Below, in pieces: positions 25,866-33,775 of a stretch of DNA of 48,424 bases. The notes under the pieces were generated by a model. The model made no database searches, was not told the origin of the DNA, and saw nothing but the letters and a program-made list of their open reading frames with translations. Where the stretch lies: contig JBJOKB010000062.1 of NCBI GenBank assembly GCA_046046315.1, positions 1-48,424 on the forward strand, given 5' to 3'. Each line of letters opens with the position of its first letter. The first letter of the stretch is position 1. The stretch is from ATZT02 sp046046315. Its GTDB lineage: Bacteria; Actinomycetota; Actinomycetes; S36-B12; UBA5976. Position numbers and translations under genes: made by a program.

Positions 25866-26063
25866 GGGCTTTCCTCTGTTTTCATTACAGGGGTAATTTT
25901 ATTAAAAGAAATAAGTTAAAACTTTTGTCTGACCCGGTCATCGATCGAGATGCACGGAAATTATTTTTCCGGACATCACTACCGAGGACCGAAGGTCATC
26001 TTCGTTTATTTCTTCTAACTAATTACCCGATTGGTTTGTGAATCGAATAATAAATTAAATGAG
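25866..26063 (-). promoter_or_regulatory. Structured rpsO-pnp intergenic leader
   Basis: Longest gene-free stretch in the window. It holds several inverted repeats: CGGAAA-N5-TTTCCG (25955-25971), GACC-GAA-GGTC and an overlapping CGAAG-N5-CTTCG near 25987-26004, and a long two-part stem whose arms (26015-26024 and 26058-26067, 9 of 10 paired) enclose CGATT-N8-AATCG (26028-26045). The last overlaps the rpsO stop. None is followed by a U-tract on the minus strand, so these look like mRNA-processing or stability structures for pnp, not terminators. Confidence 0.5.
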
Positions 26064-26333
26064 TTAGCGACGAATTCCCAAACGTTCAATCAATGCACGG
26101 TATCTATTGATATCAGTTTTAGCCAAGTAGTCGAGTAAACGACGACGACGTCCTACTAATAACAACAAACCACGACGTGAATGATGATCGTGTTTGTGAG
26201 TTTTCAAATGTTCTGTCAAATGATTAACACGTTCGGTTAATAATGCGACTTGAACTTCTGGTGAACCAGTGTCACCTGAATTAGTTGCGTAACTTGTGAT
26301 TACTGCTGACTTATCTATTTTCTTCTCACTCAT
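26064..26333 (-). CDS. rpsO: 30S ribosomal protein S15
   Basis: Primary 16S-binding protein of the 30S platform. 89 aa, standard length, with the conserved GDTGSPEVQVALLTERVNHLTEHL and HHSRRGLLLLVGRRRRLLDYL blocks. ATG 26333 is preceded by AAGGAAAGAAGAA. The 115 nt between ribF and rpsO fold into a leader that may bind S15 itself. pnp follows. Confidence 0.98.
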   Translation of the reverse strand: MSEKKIDKSAVITSYATNSGDTGSPEVQVALLTERVNHLTEHLKTHKHDHHSRRGLLLLVGRRRRLLDYLAKTDINRYRALIERLGIRR

Positions 26334-26360
26334 TTAATTCTTCTTTCCTTAGTATTTATT

Positions 26361-26421
26361 CGGGTGCTTAACAAATGATTTTCATTTGTAAGGATTTAAG
26401 TCGCGATAAACCGAGCACCCG
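26361..26421 (-). promoter_or_regulatory. Structured rpsO 5' leader, candidate S15 autoregulatory element
   Basis: On the minus strand an outer perfect 8-bp stem CGGGTGCT / AGCACCCG (26414-26421 with 26361-26368) encloses 45 nt that contain a perfect 8-bp inner hairpin ACAAATGA-AAA-TCATTTGT (26371-26389). A CTTA/TAAG pairing can extend the inner stem as an alternative fold. It ends 27 nt before the rpsO ATG and precedes the ribosome site. rpsO leaders in several phyla bind S15 (established); that this one does is inferred. Confidence 0.5.
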
Positions 26422-26448
26422 CTCAGTAAATCGTCACTTCCAAGGCTA

Positions 26449-27393
26449 TCAGCCGTTGTAGGTGTGACTGGTGAGACGCCTTGTTTCTTCCACATCTCGG
26501 GCCATTTGTGAGACAAGTTCTTCCACTGAAGCAAATTTTACGGTTTTGCGAAGTTGTTTCACAAAATCAAAAGAGACCTGTTCGCCATATAAATCCAAGT
26601 CAGTTCTATCCAAGGCATAGGCTTCTACTCTTTTTTCTTTACCATCAAAAGTAGGGTTTGTGCCAATTGAAATTGCAGCTGGTAAAACTTCATTAGTTTT
26701 AGATCGAACTAGATATCCAGCATAAATTCCATCTTCAGGAACAGCCATTTGAATTGGTGTTTCTAAGTTTGCAGTTGGATAACCAAGTTCGTGACCACGA
26801 TGATCTCCATGCACAACTTTTCCTTCAAGTCTTGGAAATCTTCCTAATACAAGAGCTGCCTTATCTACTTCTCCAGTTTCTATGTAGTTTCTGGCCCGCG
26901 TTGAAGACCAAGGTTCTTTTCCATCACTAAATCTTTCGAAAACTGCAGTAGTAAAACCATTTTCATTACCAAACTTTGTCAAATAATTAGTATCTCCTGC
27001 AGCTTTGAAGCCAAATTTAAAATTATCGCCTACTACTACATGTTGAGCATTAAGAGATTCAACTAAAACTTTCCTTAAGAATTCATCCGGTGAAAGTGAC
27101 GCTAATTCTTTATTGAATGGCAAAACCAAAGTTGCATCAACACCACAGCGTTCTAGAAGAGTCAATCTAAAATTCAATGAAGCAAGTGCTAGAGGTGGAT
27201 TATTTCCCACAACACTTCGCGGGTGAGGATCGAAAGTAACGGCAATTAGTGAAATACCTTTTGAGGTTGCAACATCTTTAGCTCGGGAAATTAAATCTTG
27301 GTGACCCCTATGTACGCCATCAAAAACACCAATTGCAACTACAGATGGAGTCAACGAAGTGTCAACATCACCTAGACCAAACCAACGACGCAT
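26449..27393 (-). CDS. ribF: Bifunctional riboflavin kinase / FAD synthetase
   Basis: Phosphorylates riboflavin to FMN and adenylates FMN to FAD. 314 aa. N-terminal nucleotidyltransferase with GVFDGVHRGH (HxGH at 28-31) and the conserved SSTRARNYIETG block; C-terminal kinase from about residue 180, with RGHELGYPTANL. ATG 27393. No FMN riboswitch is visible in the 148-nt region towards the divergent SDR gene. rpsO follows after a 115-nt structured leader. Confidence 0.96.
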   Translation of the reverse strand: MRRWFGLGDVDTSLTPSVVAIGVFDGVHRGHQDLISRAKDVATSKGISLIAVTFDPHPRSVVGNNPPLALASLNFRLTLLERCGVDATLVLPFNKELASLSPDEFLRKVLVESLNAQHVVVGDNFKFGFKAAGDTNYLTKFGNENGFTTAVFERFSDGKEPWSSTRARNYIETGEVDKAALVLGRFPRLEGKVVHGDHRGHELGYPTANLETPIQMAVPEDGIYAGYLVRSKTNEVLPAAISIGTNPTFDGKEKRVEAYALDRTDLDLYGEQVSFDFVKQLRKTVKFASVEELVSQMARDVEETRRLTSHTYNG

Positions 27394-27462
27394 TTATCGA
27401 CCTTAATAACTGGGATTATTCAATTCTTAGTTTAATCAATGCTAGATATTTTTTAATCTTGC

Positions 27463-27480
27463 TGGTGATAAGCCTCACCA
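27463..27480. repeat. Short inverted repeat in ribF-SDR divergent spacer
   Basis: TGGTGA (27463-27468) and TCACCA (27475-27480) with a 6-nt loop. It lies about 70 bp before ribF and 60 bp before the SDR gene. There is no U-tract on either side in the right orientation, so an operator is more likely than a terminator. Confidence 0.3.
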
Positions 27481-27494
27481 CCAAAGGTGTTTCA

Positions 27495-27523
27495 TTGACT
27501 TGAATCTGAATTAAGCGGAGAAT
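27495..27523 (+). promoter_or_regulatory. Candidate promoter of the SDR gene
   Basis: TTGACT (27495-27500) and GAGAAT (27518-27523) are 17 bp apart. The -35 is near consensus and the -10 is weak. A strong AAGGGGG ribosome site follows before ATG 27542. Confidence 0.35.
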
Positions 27524-27541
27524 TAAAAGAAAGGGGGATAA

Positions 27542-28345
27542 ATGAATCTTAACGAAAAAGTTGTGGTCGTCACTGGAGCCGGAAATGGAATGGGACGCGA
27601 ACTAACTTTGCAATTAGTTAAAAAAGGCGCCAAGGTTGCTGCAGTAGATATGAGAGCTGAATCCTTAATTGAAACTAAAAATTTAGCAAATCAACTTGGT
27701 GGAGTTGTTGAAACTTTTATTCTCGACATTAGCGATGCAACAAAAGTCTTAGATTTACCAAATCAAGTCGCAGCCAAACTAGGTGAAGCTGATGTTTTGA
27801 TAAATAATGCTGGAATTATCCAACCCTTTGTAAAAATTAATGAATTGACTTTAGAACAAGCTGACAAAGTTATGACAGTGAACTTCACTGGACCGTTGAT
27901 GTTGACTAAAGCTTTCTTGCCAGGATTATTAAAGAAGAGTCAGGCCCATATTTTAAATGTTTCTTCAATGGGAGCTTATGCTCCGGTTCCTGGACAAAGT
28001 GTCTATGGCGCATCTAAAGCGGCAATAAAACTTTTGACCGAAGGTTTACGATCTGAATTAATTGACACCAAAATAGGAGTCACAATCGTATTTCCTGGTG
28101 CAATTGAAACAAATATTGCTGCCAATTCTGGTTTAGCAAATATCAATATAGATGAGTCTCAAACCAGCAAAATAAAAATGACTCCTGCCCCAGTTGCTGC
28201 AGCATTAATGATTGAAGCTATTGAAAAAAATAAACCAAGAATAACTATAGGAAAAGATGCAAAAACTATGGATTTTTTAACAAGACTAAATCCAATTTAT
28301 GCAGCAAAACTTATTTATAAACAAATGAGCAGTTTACTCAAATAA
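27542..28345 (+). CDS. SDR-family oxidoreductase
   Basis: Classical short-chain dehydrogenase/reductase, 267 aa. Cofactor motif TGAGNGMG at 11-18, Asp36 at the end of the second strand (suggesting NAD preference), NNAG at 88-91, catalytic Ser141/142, Tyr155 and Lys159 (YGASK). The C-terminal extension (about 230-267) is helical and basic. Substrate cannot be deduced. A single-gene plus-strand cassette between divergent ribF and convergent truB; its stop is 3 nt from the truB stop. Good ribosome site. Confidence 0.92.
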   Translation: MNLNEKVVVVTGAGNGMGRELTLQLVKKGAKVAAVDMRAESLIETKNLANQLGGVVETFILDISDATKVLDLPNQVAAKLGEADVLINNAGIIQPFVKINELTLEQADKVMTVNFTGPLMLTKAFLPGLLKKSQAHILNVSSMGAYAPVPGQSVYGASKAAIKLLTEGLRSELIDTKIGVTIVFPGAIETNIAANSGLANINIDESQTSKIKMTPAPVAAALMIEAIEKNKPRITIGKDAKTMDFLTRLNPIYAAKLIYKQMSSLLK

Positions 28346-28348
28346 TTT

Positions 28349-29263
28349 CTAAACTCCACTATTTTCTGACGCAAATACAACATGGGGTTTAAGAGTTACT
28401 CCATCCCCATGCGCCAGGGCAATCAAGCTCGGTTTTTTATCAATAACTGCAATAGTTTCTGCTGGAGTATGAGTTGTCCTTACACTTCTTCCGTGAATAA
28501 AATCTTCAATTTCTGAGTTTCCAATGGTGACACTTGGAAAAATTGAAGTTGCTACTTGCGACATTGAAATTAAAGGTAAATTTCCAGGCTTTAACTCATT
28601 GAGTTTATGAGCTGTGGTGATTGACCATTGACCTGATTGCGTTCTTCTTAAGTTGGTGAGGTGTCCTCCAACTTTTAAATTTTTTCCTAAATCCCTAGCG
28701 ATTGCTCGGATATAGGTTCCACTCGAGCAATGAACGGTTATTGTGACATCTTTAAATTGTTCAACATTTTTAATTTCATGCACATCAATAGCACTTATGT
28801 GAACCAATCGAGGCGAAAGTTCTACTTTCTCGCCTTGTCGAACAAGATCGTAAGCTCTTTTGCCCTCAACTTTTATAGCGCTAACAGATGATGGAATTTG
28901 GTTTATATCACCAACAAATTTTGCAAGTTCTAGCTTTATCTGCACATCGGTTATATTTTCGCAATTATTTGTTTCAATAATTTCACCTTGAGAGTCATCT
29001 GTTGTTCTTGATTGACCTAATCGAATTATGGCTTGATAAGTTTTATTATCAGCGACAACAAAAGTTAATAATCTTGTAGCTTTTCCTAAACCAACTACTA
29101 ACACGCCTGTTGCATCAGGATCAAGTGTTCCGGCGTGGCCAACTTTTTTAGTATTTGCCAATTTTCTTATTTGGTGAACTACATCATGAGAAGTTATTCC
29201 TGCTGGTTTGTCCACAATGACAAAACCATGTATTTCGCTAGCTATTTGCTTTGTTTGATTCAT
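28349..29263 (-). CDS. truB: tRNA pseudouridine(55) synthase TruB
   Basis: Makes pseudouridine 55 in the T-loop of tRNAs. I choose ATG 29263 (304 aa), which gives MNQTKQIASEIHGFVIVDKP before the family core; the TTG at 29320 adds 19 residues lying wholly inside rbfA. Catalytic Asp48 in GTLDPDATG; KPAGITSHDVV near 19; the RRTQSGQW stretch near 206 is the RTxSG motif. Overlaps the 3' end of rbfA by 26 nt. The DHH phosphoesterase gene often found between rbfA and truB is absent. Confidence 0.94.
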   Translation of the reverse strand: MNQTKQIASEIHGFVIVDKPAGITSHDVVHQIRKLANTKKVGHAGTLDPDATGVLVVGLGKATRLLTFVVADNKTYQAIIRLGQSRTTDDSQGEIIETNNCENITDVQIKLELAKFVGDINQIPSSVSAIKVEGKRAYDLVRQGEKVELSPRLVHISAIDVHEIKNVEQFKDVTITVHCSSGTYIRAIARDLGKNLKVGGHLTNLRRTQSGQWSITTAHKLNELKPGNLPLISMSQVATSIFPSVTIGNSEIEDFIHGRSVRTTHTPAETIAVIDKKPSLIALAHGDGVTLKPHVVFASENSGV

Positions 29264-29681
29264 CGCGTTCTTTGTGACGATATGGGTCTTCCCCGGCTGC
29301 ATATTTGCCAGCTTTTGCAATGTTATGTAGTTCTTGATCTCTTTCTTGAGCTGTTCTTAAAACTTCTGAAATGTGAATTGCATTTTCTGGAATAGCATCC
29401 AATAAGAATTGTAAAGATGGTGTGTGTCTAATTCCTAATGCTTTACCAACTTCACTTCTTAGCATTCCTTTGGCAGATTCTAATGCCGCTTTAGTGCTGG
29501 CAATTTTTTCTTCATCACCTAAAACTGTATAAAACACAGTTGCTTCTCTTAAGTCTCCTGTGACACGAACTTCGGTAATTGTTACAAAACCTAAACGGGG
29601 ATCTTTTACTCTGGTATCAAGCAGCAGGGCAACGGTTTCTTTTATTCGATCAGCGACTCTTCTGACTCTTGCTTGGCTCAT
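29238..29681 (-). CDS. rbfA: 30S ribosome-binding factor A
   Basis: KH-like assembly factor needed for 16S 5'-end maturation and cold growth. 147 aa. Starts MSQARVRRVADRIKETV and contains DPRLGFVTITEVRVTGDL and the RHTPSLQFLLD segment. The last ~25 residues are charged and encoded in the part shared with truB. ATG 29681 is 6 nt after infB, within nusA-ylxR-infB-rbfA-truB. Confidence 0.96.
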   Translation of the reverse strand: MSQARVRRVADRIKETVALLLDTRVKDPRLGFVTITEVRVTGDLREATVFYTVLGDEEKIASTKAALESAKGMLRSEVGKALGIRHTPSLQFLLDAIPENAIHISEVLRTAQERDQELHNIAKAGKYAAGEDPYRHKERDESNKANS

Positions 29682-29687
29682 GATTAG

Positions 29688-32390
29688 TTAAGCGCGGGGC
29701 TTTTCGCGCAATTCGTAGGTTTCAATGATGTCTTCGACTTTGAGGTCATTAAATGCATCAAAGGAGATACCACCTTCAAAGCCTTCCTTCAATTCAGACA
29801 CATCATCTTTAAATCTTCTTAACGAAGCAATGCTTAGATTTTCAGTAATCATTTTTCCATCACGTAAAATACGAGCTTTTGATTTTCTAGTAATTAATCC
29901 ATCACGAATAATTACTCCAGCAATTGCTCCAACTTTGCTTGACTTAAACACTTCTCTAATTTCTGCTGAACCTAGACGCACTTCTTCATAAATTGGTTTG
30001 AGTTTGCCTTTAAGTGCTTTCTCAATATCTTCAATAGCCTGATAAATAATTGAGTAGTAACGAAGTTCTACGCCTTCTCGGTCGGCCATTTCTCGAGCAC
30101 CAGATTCTGCGCGAACGTTAAATCCGATGATGATTGCCTCAGATGCCACAGCTAAATCAACATCGCTGTTAACAATTGCACCAACTCCACGATGAATTAC
30201 ACGTAATTCAACATCTTCACCTACTTCTAGTTTCATTAATGAATCTTCTAGAGCTTCTACTGATCCTGAGACGTCACCTTTAATAATTAAGCGCAACTCT
30301 TGAGTTTCACCTTTCTTCAAGGTGTCAAGGACATCTTCCAACGTATGACGCTTCTTGCTTCTTGCAAGTTGCGCATTTCTATCACGAGCAGATCTTGCTT
30401 GCGCAATTTGTCTAGCGACTCGATCTTCATCAACAACTAGGAAAGTATCTCCGGCTCCTGGAACACTTGTTAAACCAAGAACTTGCACAGGAAATGCTGG
30501 TCCAGCACTTTCAACTGCTGTGCCTGTGTCATCCAACATTGCACGCACACGACCATGAGCATCTCCGACAACAATGGAATCTCCAGCTTTTAAAGTTCCG
30601 CGTTGTACTAAGACCGTTGCAACAGGACCGCGTCCTTTATCAAGATGAGCTTCAATTGCCACACCTTGTGCTTGTTGAGTTTCACTTGATCGAAGATCTA
30701 GAGCTGCGTCAGCTGTTAAAATAATTGATTCTAATAATTTATCGATACCAACACCAGATTTAGCTGAAACATCAACAAACATTGATGTACCACCATATTC
30801 TTCTGGTAGTAATCCGTATTCAGAAAGTTGTCCACGAACTTTATTGGGATCTGCGCCTTCTTTATCAACTTTGTTTACCGCAACAACAATTGGAACTTCT
30901 GCTGCCTGCGCATGATTTAGAGCTTCAATAGTTTGAGGTTTTACTCCATCATCTGCTGCAACAACTAATACTGCAATATCTGTAACTTTGGCACCGCGAG
31001 CACGCATTGCTGTGAAAGCTTCGTGACCTGGTGTATCGATAAAAGTAATCTTTCTGTCTTCACCTGAAACATTTGCAGATATTTGGTAGGCACCGATGTG
31101 CTGTGTAATTCCACCTGCTTCTCCACCTGCAACATTTGCAGAACGAATCGTGTCAAGTAACAAAGTTTTACCATGATCAACGTGACCCATAATTGTTACT
31201 ACCGGTGGTCGAATTACTAATTCACCTTCGTCTTCACCGAAAGAAACATCAAATGAATCAAGCAATTCACGATCTTCATCTTCAGGCGAAACCACTTGAA
31301 TATCAAAATTCAATTCCACACCTAAAACTTGTAACGTTTCATCCGGCAAAGATTGAGTAGCTGTTGCCATTTCACCTAAATGAAAAAGTGCAGTAACTAA
31401 ACTTGCAGGATTGGCGCCAATTTTTTCTCCCAGATCCATCAAAGAAGAACCACGACTTAAACGAATTGTTCTGCCATCACCTTTTGGTAATTGCACACCA
31501 CCAAGTTGTGGTGCTTCCATGAAATCTTCAAATTCTTGACGCTTTTCACGTTTTGATTTTGAACGTTTTTTGTTGGCCCCTCCTTGGCGACCAAATGCTC
31601 CGGCTGCGTTACCGCGGCCTCCTGCTCCACCGCGTTGTCCGGGACGACCCGATGGTTGAACTCCAGGCATGGCTGGAATACCACCTGGTCCAGCTGAGCG
31701 ATTAACGCCAAAACCTCCAGGACCTCCTGGTCCACGATTTGGTCCACCAGGTCTAGGTCCACCAAAATTTCCAGGACCACGATTAGGGCCACCAGGACCA
31801 CCAGGTCTTGGGCCACCAAAATTTCCGGGACCACGATTAGGGCCACCCGGTCTAGGACCTCCAGGACCACCAGGTCTTGGACCACCTGGACCACGATTAG
31901 GTCCACCAGGTCTAGAACCTCCAGGACCACCAGGTCTTGGACCACCTGGACCACCAGGTCCGGTTGGTCGACCCATAGGTCTTGGCATTCCAGTTGGATT
32001 TGTAGGTCTTGGTCCTGTTGGCTGACCGAAAGGATTGTTACCAGGGCGAGGTGCACCTGGACGAGGTGGCGGTGTTGGAGATCCAAAAGGGTTATTTCCA
32101 GGGCGAGGTGTAGCTGTACGAGGAGGCTGGGCAACTGGTGTTTGCGGAATTACTGGATTTTCAGAAACTGTTTCAACTGGTGCTTGGACTGGTTCAACTT
32201 TTTTTGCAGCAGGTTTTTTAGGTTTTGTTTCTTTCGCCGGCATCGCAGCTTTTAGGCGATTTGCGACAGGCAGTTCAATTGTGGAAGAGGCTGAACGAAC
32301 AAATTCGCCCATTTCTTGCAACTTGGCAAGGACGTCTTTGCTTTCGTAGCCAAGCTCTGAAGCGAGCTCATATACACGAATCTTGGACAA
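29688..32390 (-). CDS. infB: Translation initiation factor IF-2
   Basis: GTPase that places fMet-tRNA on the ribosome. 900 aa. An N-terminal IF2N-like helical domain (1-50), a long Pro/Gly/Arg-rich low-complexity linker (about 86-270) with PRPGNNPFG twice and NRGPG four times, a second IF2N domain (about 300-370), then the G domain with GHVDHGKT at 402-409 and the C-terminal initiator-tRNA domains. Start is TTG 32390 with AGGAG 6 nt upstream and no suitable ATG, so the rare start is well supported. The preceding 132-nt leader contains a hairpin and chained micro-ORFs. Confidence 0.97.
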   Translation of the reverse strand: MSKIRVYELASELGYESKDVLAKLQEMGEFVRSASSTIELPVANRLKAAMPAKETKPKKPAAKKVEPVQAPVETVSENPVIPQTPVAQPPRTATPRPGNNPFGSPTPPPRPGAPRPGNNPFGQPTGPRPTNPTGMPRPMGRPTGPGGPGGPRPGGPGGSRPGGPNRGPGGPRPGGPGGPRPGGPNRGPGNFGGPRPGGPGGPNRGPGNFGGPRPGGPNRGPGGPGGFGVNRSAGPGGIPAMPGVQPSGRPGQRGGAGGRGNAAGAFGRQGGANKKRSKSKREKRQEFEDFMEAPQLGGVQLPKGDGRTIRLSRGSSLMDLGEKIGANPASLVTALFHLGEMATATQSLPDETLQVLGVELNFDIQVVSPEDEDRELLDSFDVSFGEDEGELVIRPPVVTIMGHVDHGKTLLLDTIRSANVAGGEAGGITQHIGAYQISANVSGEDRKITFIDTPGHEAFTAMRARGAKVTDIAVLVVAADDGVKPQTIEALNHAQAAEVPIVVAVNKVDKEGADPNKVRGQLSEYGLLPEEYGGTSMFVDVSAKSGVGIDKLLESIILTADAALDLRSSETQQAQGVAIEAHLDKGRGPVATVLVQRGTLKAGDSIVVGDAHGRVRAMLDDTGTAVESAGPAFPVQVLGLTSVPGAGDTFLVVDEDRVARQIAQARSARDRNAQLARSKKRHTLEDVLDTLKKGETQELRLIIKGDVSGSVEALEDSLMKLEVGEDVELRVIHRGVGAIVNSDVDLAVASEAIIIGFNVRAESGAREMADREGVELRYYSIIYQAIEDIEKALKGKLKPIYEEVRLGSAEIREVFKSSKVGAIAGVIIRDGLITRKSKARILRDGKMITENLSIASLRRFKDDVSELKEGFEGGISFDAFNDLKVEDIIETYELREKPRA
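31716..31973 (-). repeat. Gly/Pro/Arg tandem coding repeats in infB
   Basis: Nearly identical blocks of about 45-60 nt recur in the IF-2 linker, for example four occurrences of the NRGPG codons (around residues 165, 185, 203, 218) flanked by GGPRPGG. The DNA is G/C-rich and purine-biased on the coding strand, unlike its surroundings, and prone to slippage. Such linkers are usual in actinobacterial IF-2. Confidence 0.8.
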
Positions 32391-32408
32391 CTAATTCTCC
32401 TGCCTTGA

Positions 32409-32438
32409 CTAAGGACAGGGTTTAGTCCCGATCCTTAG
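32409..32438 (-). promoter_or_regulatory. Hairpin in the infB leader
   Basis: CTAAGGA ... TCCTTAG (7 bp), a 2x2 internal loop, then GGG/CCC with a 6-nt loop. It lies just before the infB AGGAG site and starts at the stop codon of the third micro-ORF. No U-tract follows, so it is not a terminator. It could control access to the ribosome site or be a processing site. Confidence 0.45.
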
Positions 32439-32486
32439 GACACTAAAAGTAAAGCCTTCATTTCGAAGTGCTCATTTAGTGCTCAT
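32435..32486 (-). other. Three chained micro-ORFs upstream of infB
   Basis: Minus strand: 32486-32472 encodes MSTK, 32475-32458 encodes MSTSK, 32461-32435 encodes MKALLLVS. Each start overlaps the previous stop as ATGA. The first ATG has GGAG 8 nt upstream. The first two arise from a tandem 11-bp repeat (AGTGCTCATT, 32467-32476 and 32478-32487). A translational relay towards infB is possible; chance is not excluded. Confidence 0.35.
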
Positions 32487-32522
32487 TGGGTTTTCTCCGT
32501 TGGGGAGTTGAAGTGACATCTC

Positions 32523-32786
32523 TTAGGGTACTTCACTGCTGAATTCTTTCAAGACTTGAGAGGTATCAAGCGTGCCGCTGAATTTGAGGGCTTTATGAAA
32601 AGCCTTTACCTTTATTGCCCAATTCAGACAATCAATCGATTTATGAAGGTTTGCCCCTCTTGAACCTAAAGACTTTTTTTGATCAATTATTAGCAAACCA
32701 TTTAATTGAATTATGCGGAGCAACCTTGTTTTTTCGTCTTTTTTATTGCACCCAACACAAGTTCTTATTACTATTTTGTCACTCAT
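32523..32786 (-). CDS. ylxR: YlxR-family RNA-binding protein (RnpM)
   Basis: 87-aa YlxR/DUF448 protein between nusA and infB, its conserved position. RTCVGCNKKDEKTRLLRI at 8-25 is the signature, and GSRGANLHKS near 41 matches the conserved GRGAYLC region, here without the cysteine. The B. subtilis homologue has been reported to modulate RNase P. It starts within the nusA stop (4-nt overlap), ATG 32786. Confidence 0.9.
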   Translation of the reverse strand: MSDKIVIRTCVGCNKKDEKTRLLRIIQLNGLLIIDQKKSLGSRGANLHKSIDCLNWAIKVKAFHKALKFSGTLDTSQVLKEFSSEVP

Positions 32787-33775
32787 TCGACAATCGCACT
32801 TGAATTAGGTTTTGCATCAGATCGAATATCAATTTTCCAACCGGTTAATCGAGCGGCTAAACGAGCATTTTGTCCTTCTCTTCCAATTGCTAAAGAGAGT
32901 TGAAAATCAGGAACAATTACTTGGGCTGATCTTAATTCTTGATCAATAACCGTGACACTTGATACTTTGGCAGGTGATAAAGCATTTGCTATAAATACCA
33001 CTGGGTCAAGAGAAAAATCAACGATGTCAATTTTTTCTCCACCTAATTCACTCATTACATTTCTCACTCTTTGTCCCATAGGTCCAATGCAAGTTCCTTT
33101 TGGACTTATTTGGGAATCATGGCTTAAGACCGCAATTTTTGTTCTATGCCCTGATTCTCTAGCGACTGCCACAATTTCAACAACACCTTGCAAAACCTCA
33201 GGAGCTTCTAGTTCAAATAATCCTTTTACTAATCCTGGGTGAGTTCTAGACAAAGTTATTTGTGGACCTTTTTGCCCTTTGCGTACTGAAACGACAAAAC
33301 ATTTAATTCTTGAGCCATGTTCATAAATTTCACCTGGTACTTGCTCTTGCACCGGAATAAAACCTTCTACCCCTTCTGCAATTTTTACATCAATTAAAGA
33401 TGGATCTTTACCTTGTTGGATCACACCTGAAATAACCGTATTTTCACGTTTTAAAAAATCTTTAAACACCTGATCATCTTTAACATCGCGCATTTTTAAA
33501 AATAAAACTTGTTTAGCTGTTGCAGCAGCCACTCGAGCAAAATCGGCGGGAGTGTCATCAAATTCTCGTATAACTTTTCCTTCGGCGTCTAATTCAGTGA
33601 CTTTTACTTCAATATGACCCGTTACTCGATCCAACTTCACTTTTGCATTAGGACTTGAACCAGGATTTTTGTTATAAGCCGCAAGTAAAGCATCTTCAAT
33701 GGCGACTGCAACTCTTTCCCATTGCATTTCACGTTCTTTAACTAATTGCTTAAGAGCTTTAATATCAATGTCCAT
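32783..33775 (-). CDS. nusA: Transcription termination/antitermination factor NusA
   Basis: RNA polymerase-associated factor for pausing, termination and rRNA antitermination. 330 aa, the short actinobacterial form without acidic C-terminal repeats: N-terminal RNAP-binding domain (1-100), S1 (about 107-170), KH1 (about 200-260, GTCIGPMGQRVRNVM) and KH2 (about 280-325, AIGREGQNARLAARLTGW). ATG 33775 overlaps the rimP stop by one base (TAATG). Confidence 0.97.
   Translation of the reverse strand: MDIDIKALKQLVKEREMQWERVAVAIEDALLAAYNKNPGSSPNAKVKLDRVTGHIEVKVTELDAEGKVIREFDDTPADFARVAAATAKQVLFLKMRDVKDDQVFKDFLKRENTVISGVIQQGKDPSLIDVKIAEGVEGFIPVQEQVPGEIYEHGSRIKCFVVSVRKGQKGPQITLSRTHPGLVKGLFELEAPEVLQGVVEIVAVARESGHRTKIAVLSHDSQISPKGTCIGPMGQRVRNVMSELGGEKIDIVDFSLDPVVFIANALSPAKVSSVTVIDQELRSAQVIVPDFQLSLAIGREGQNARLAARLTGWKIDIRSDAKPNSSAIVE

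Noticed and set aside
27394..27541. FMN riboswitch upstream of ribF
   Set aside because: The spacer lacks the conserved multi-helix FMN aptamer; only a short 6-bp inverted repeat is present.
31716..31973. Regularly spaced repeats resembling a CRISPR array
   Set aside because: Repeats are coding, in frame with IF-2, imperfect, have no unique spacers and no cas genes nearby.
31669..32025. Plus-strand collagen-like Gly-Pro-Pro open frame
   Set aside because: It is the antisense of the Gly/Pro/Arg repeats of infB; composition alone keeps the frame open, and there is no ribosome site or promoter.
31457..32134. Second minus-strand 225-aa frame rich in Leu/Val/Gln/Asp
   Set aside because: Frame-shifted reading of the same infB repeats; it lies wholly inside the verified infB frame.
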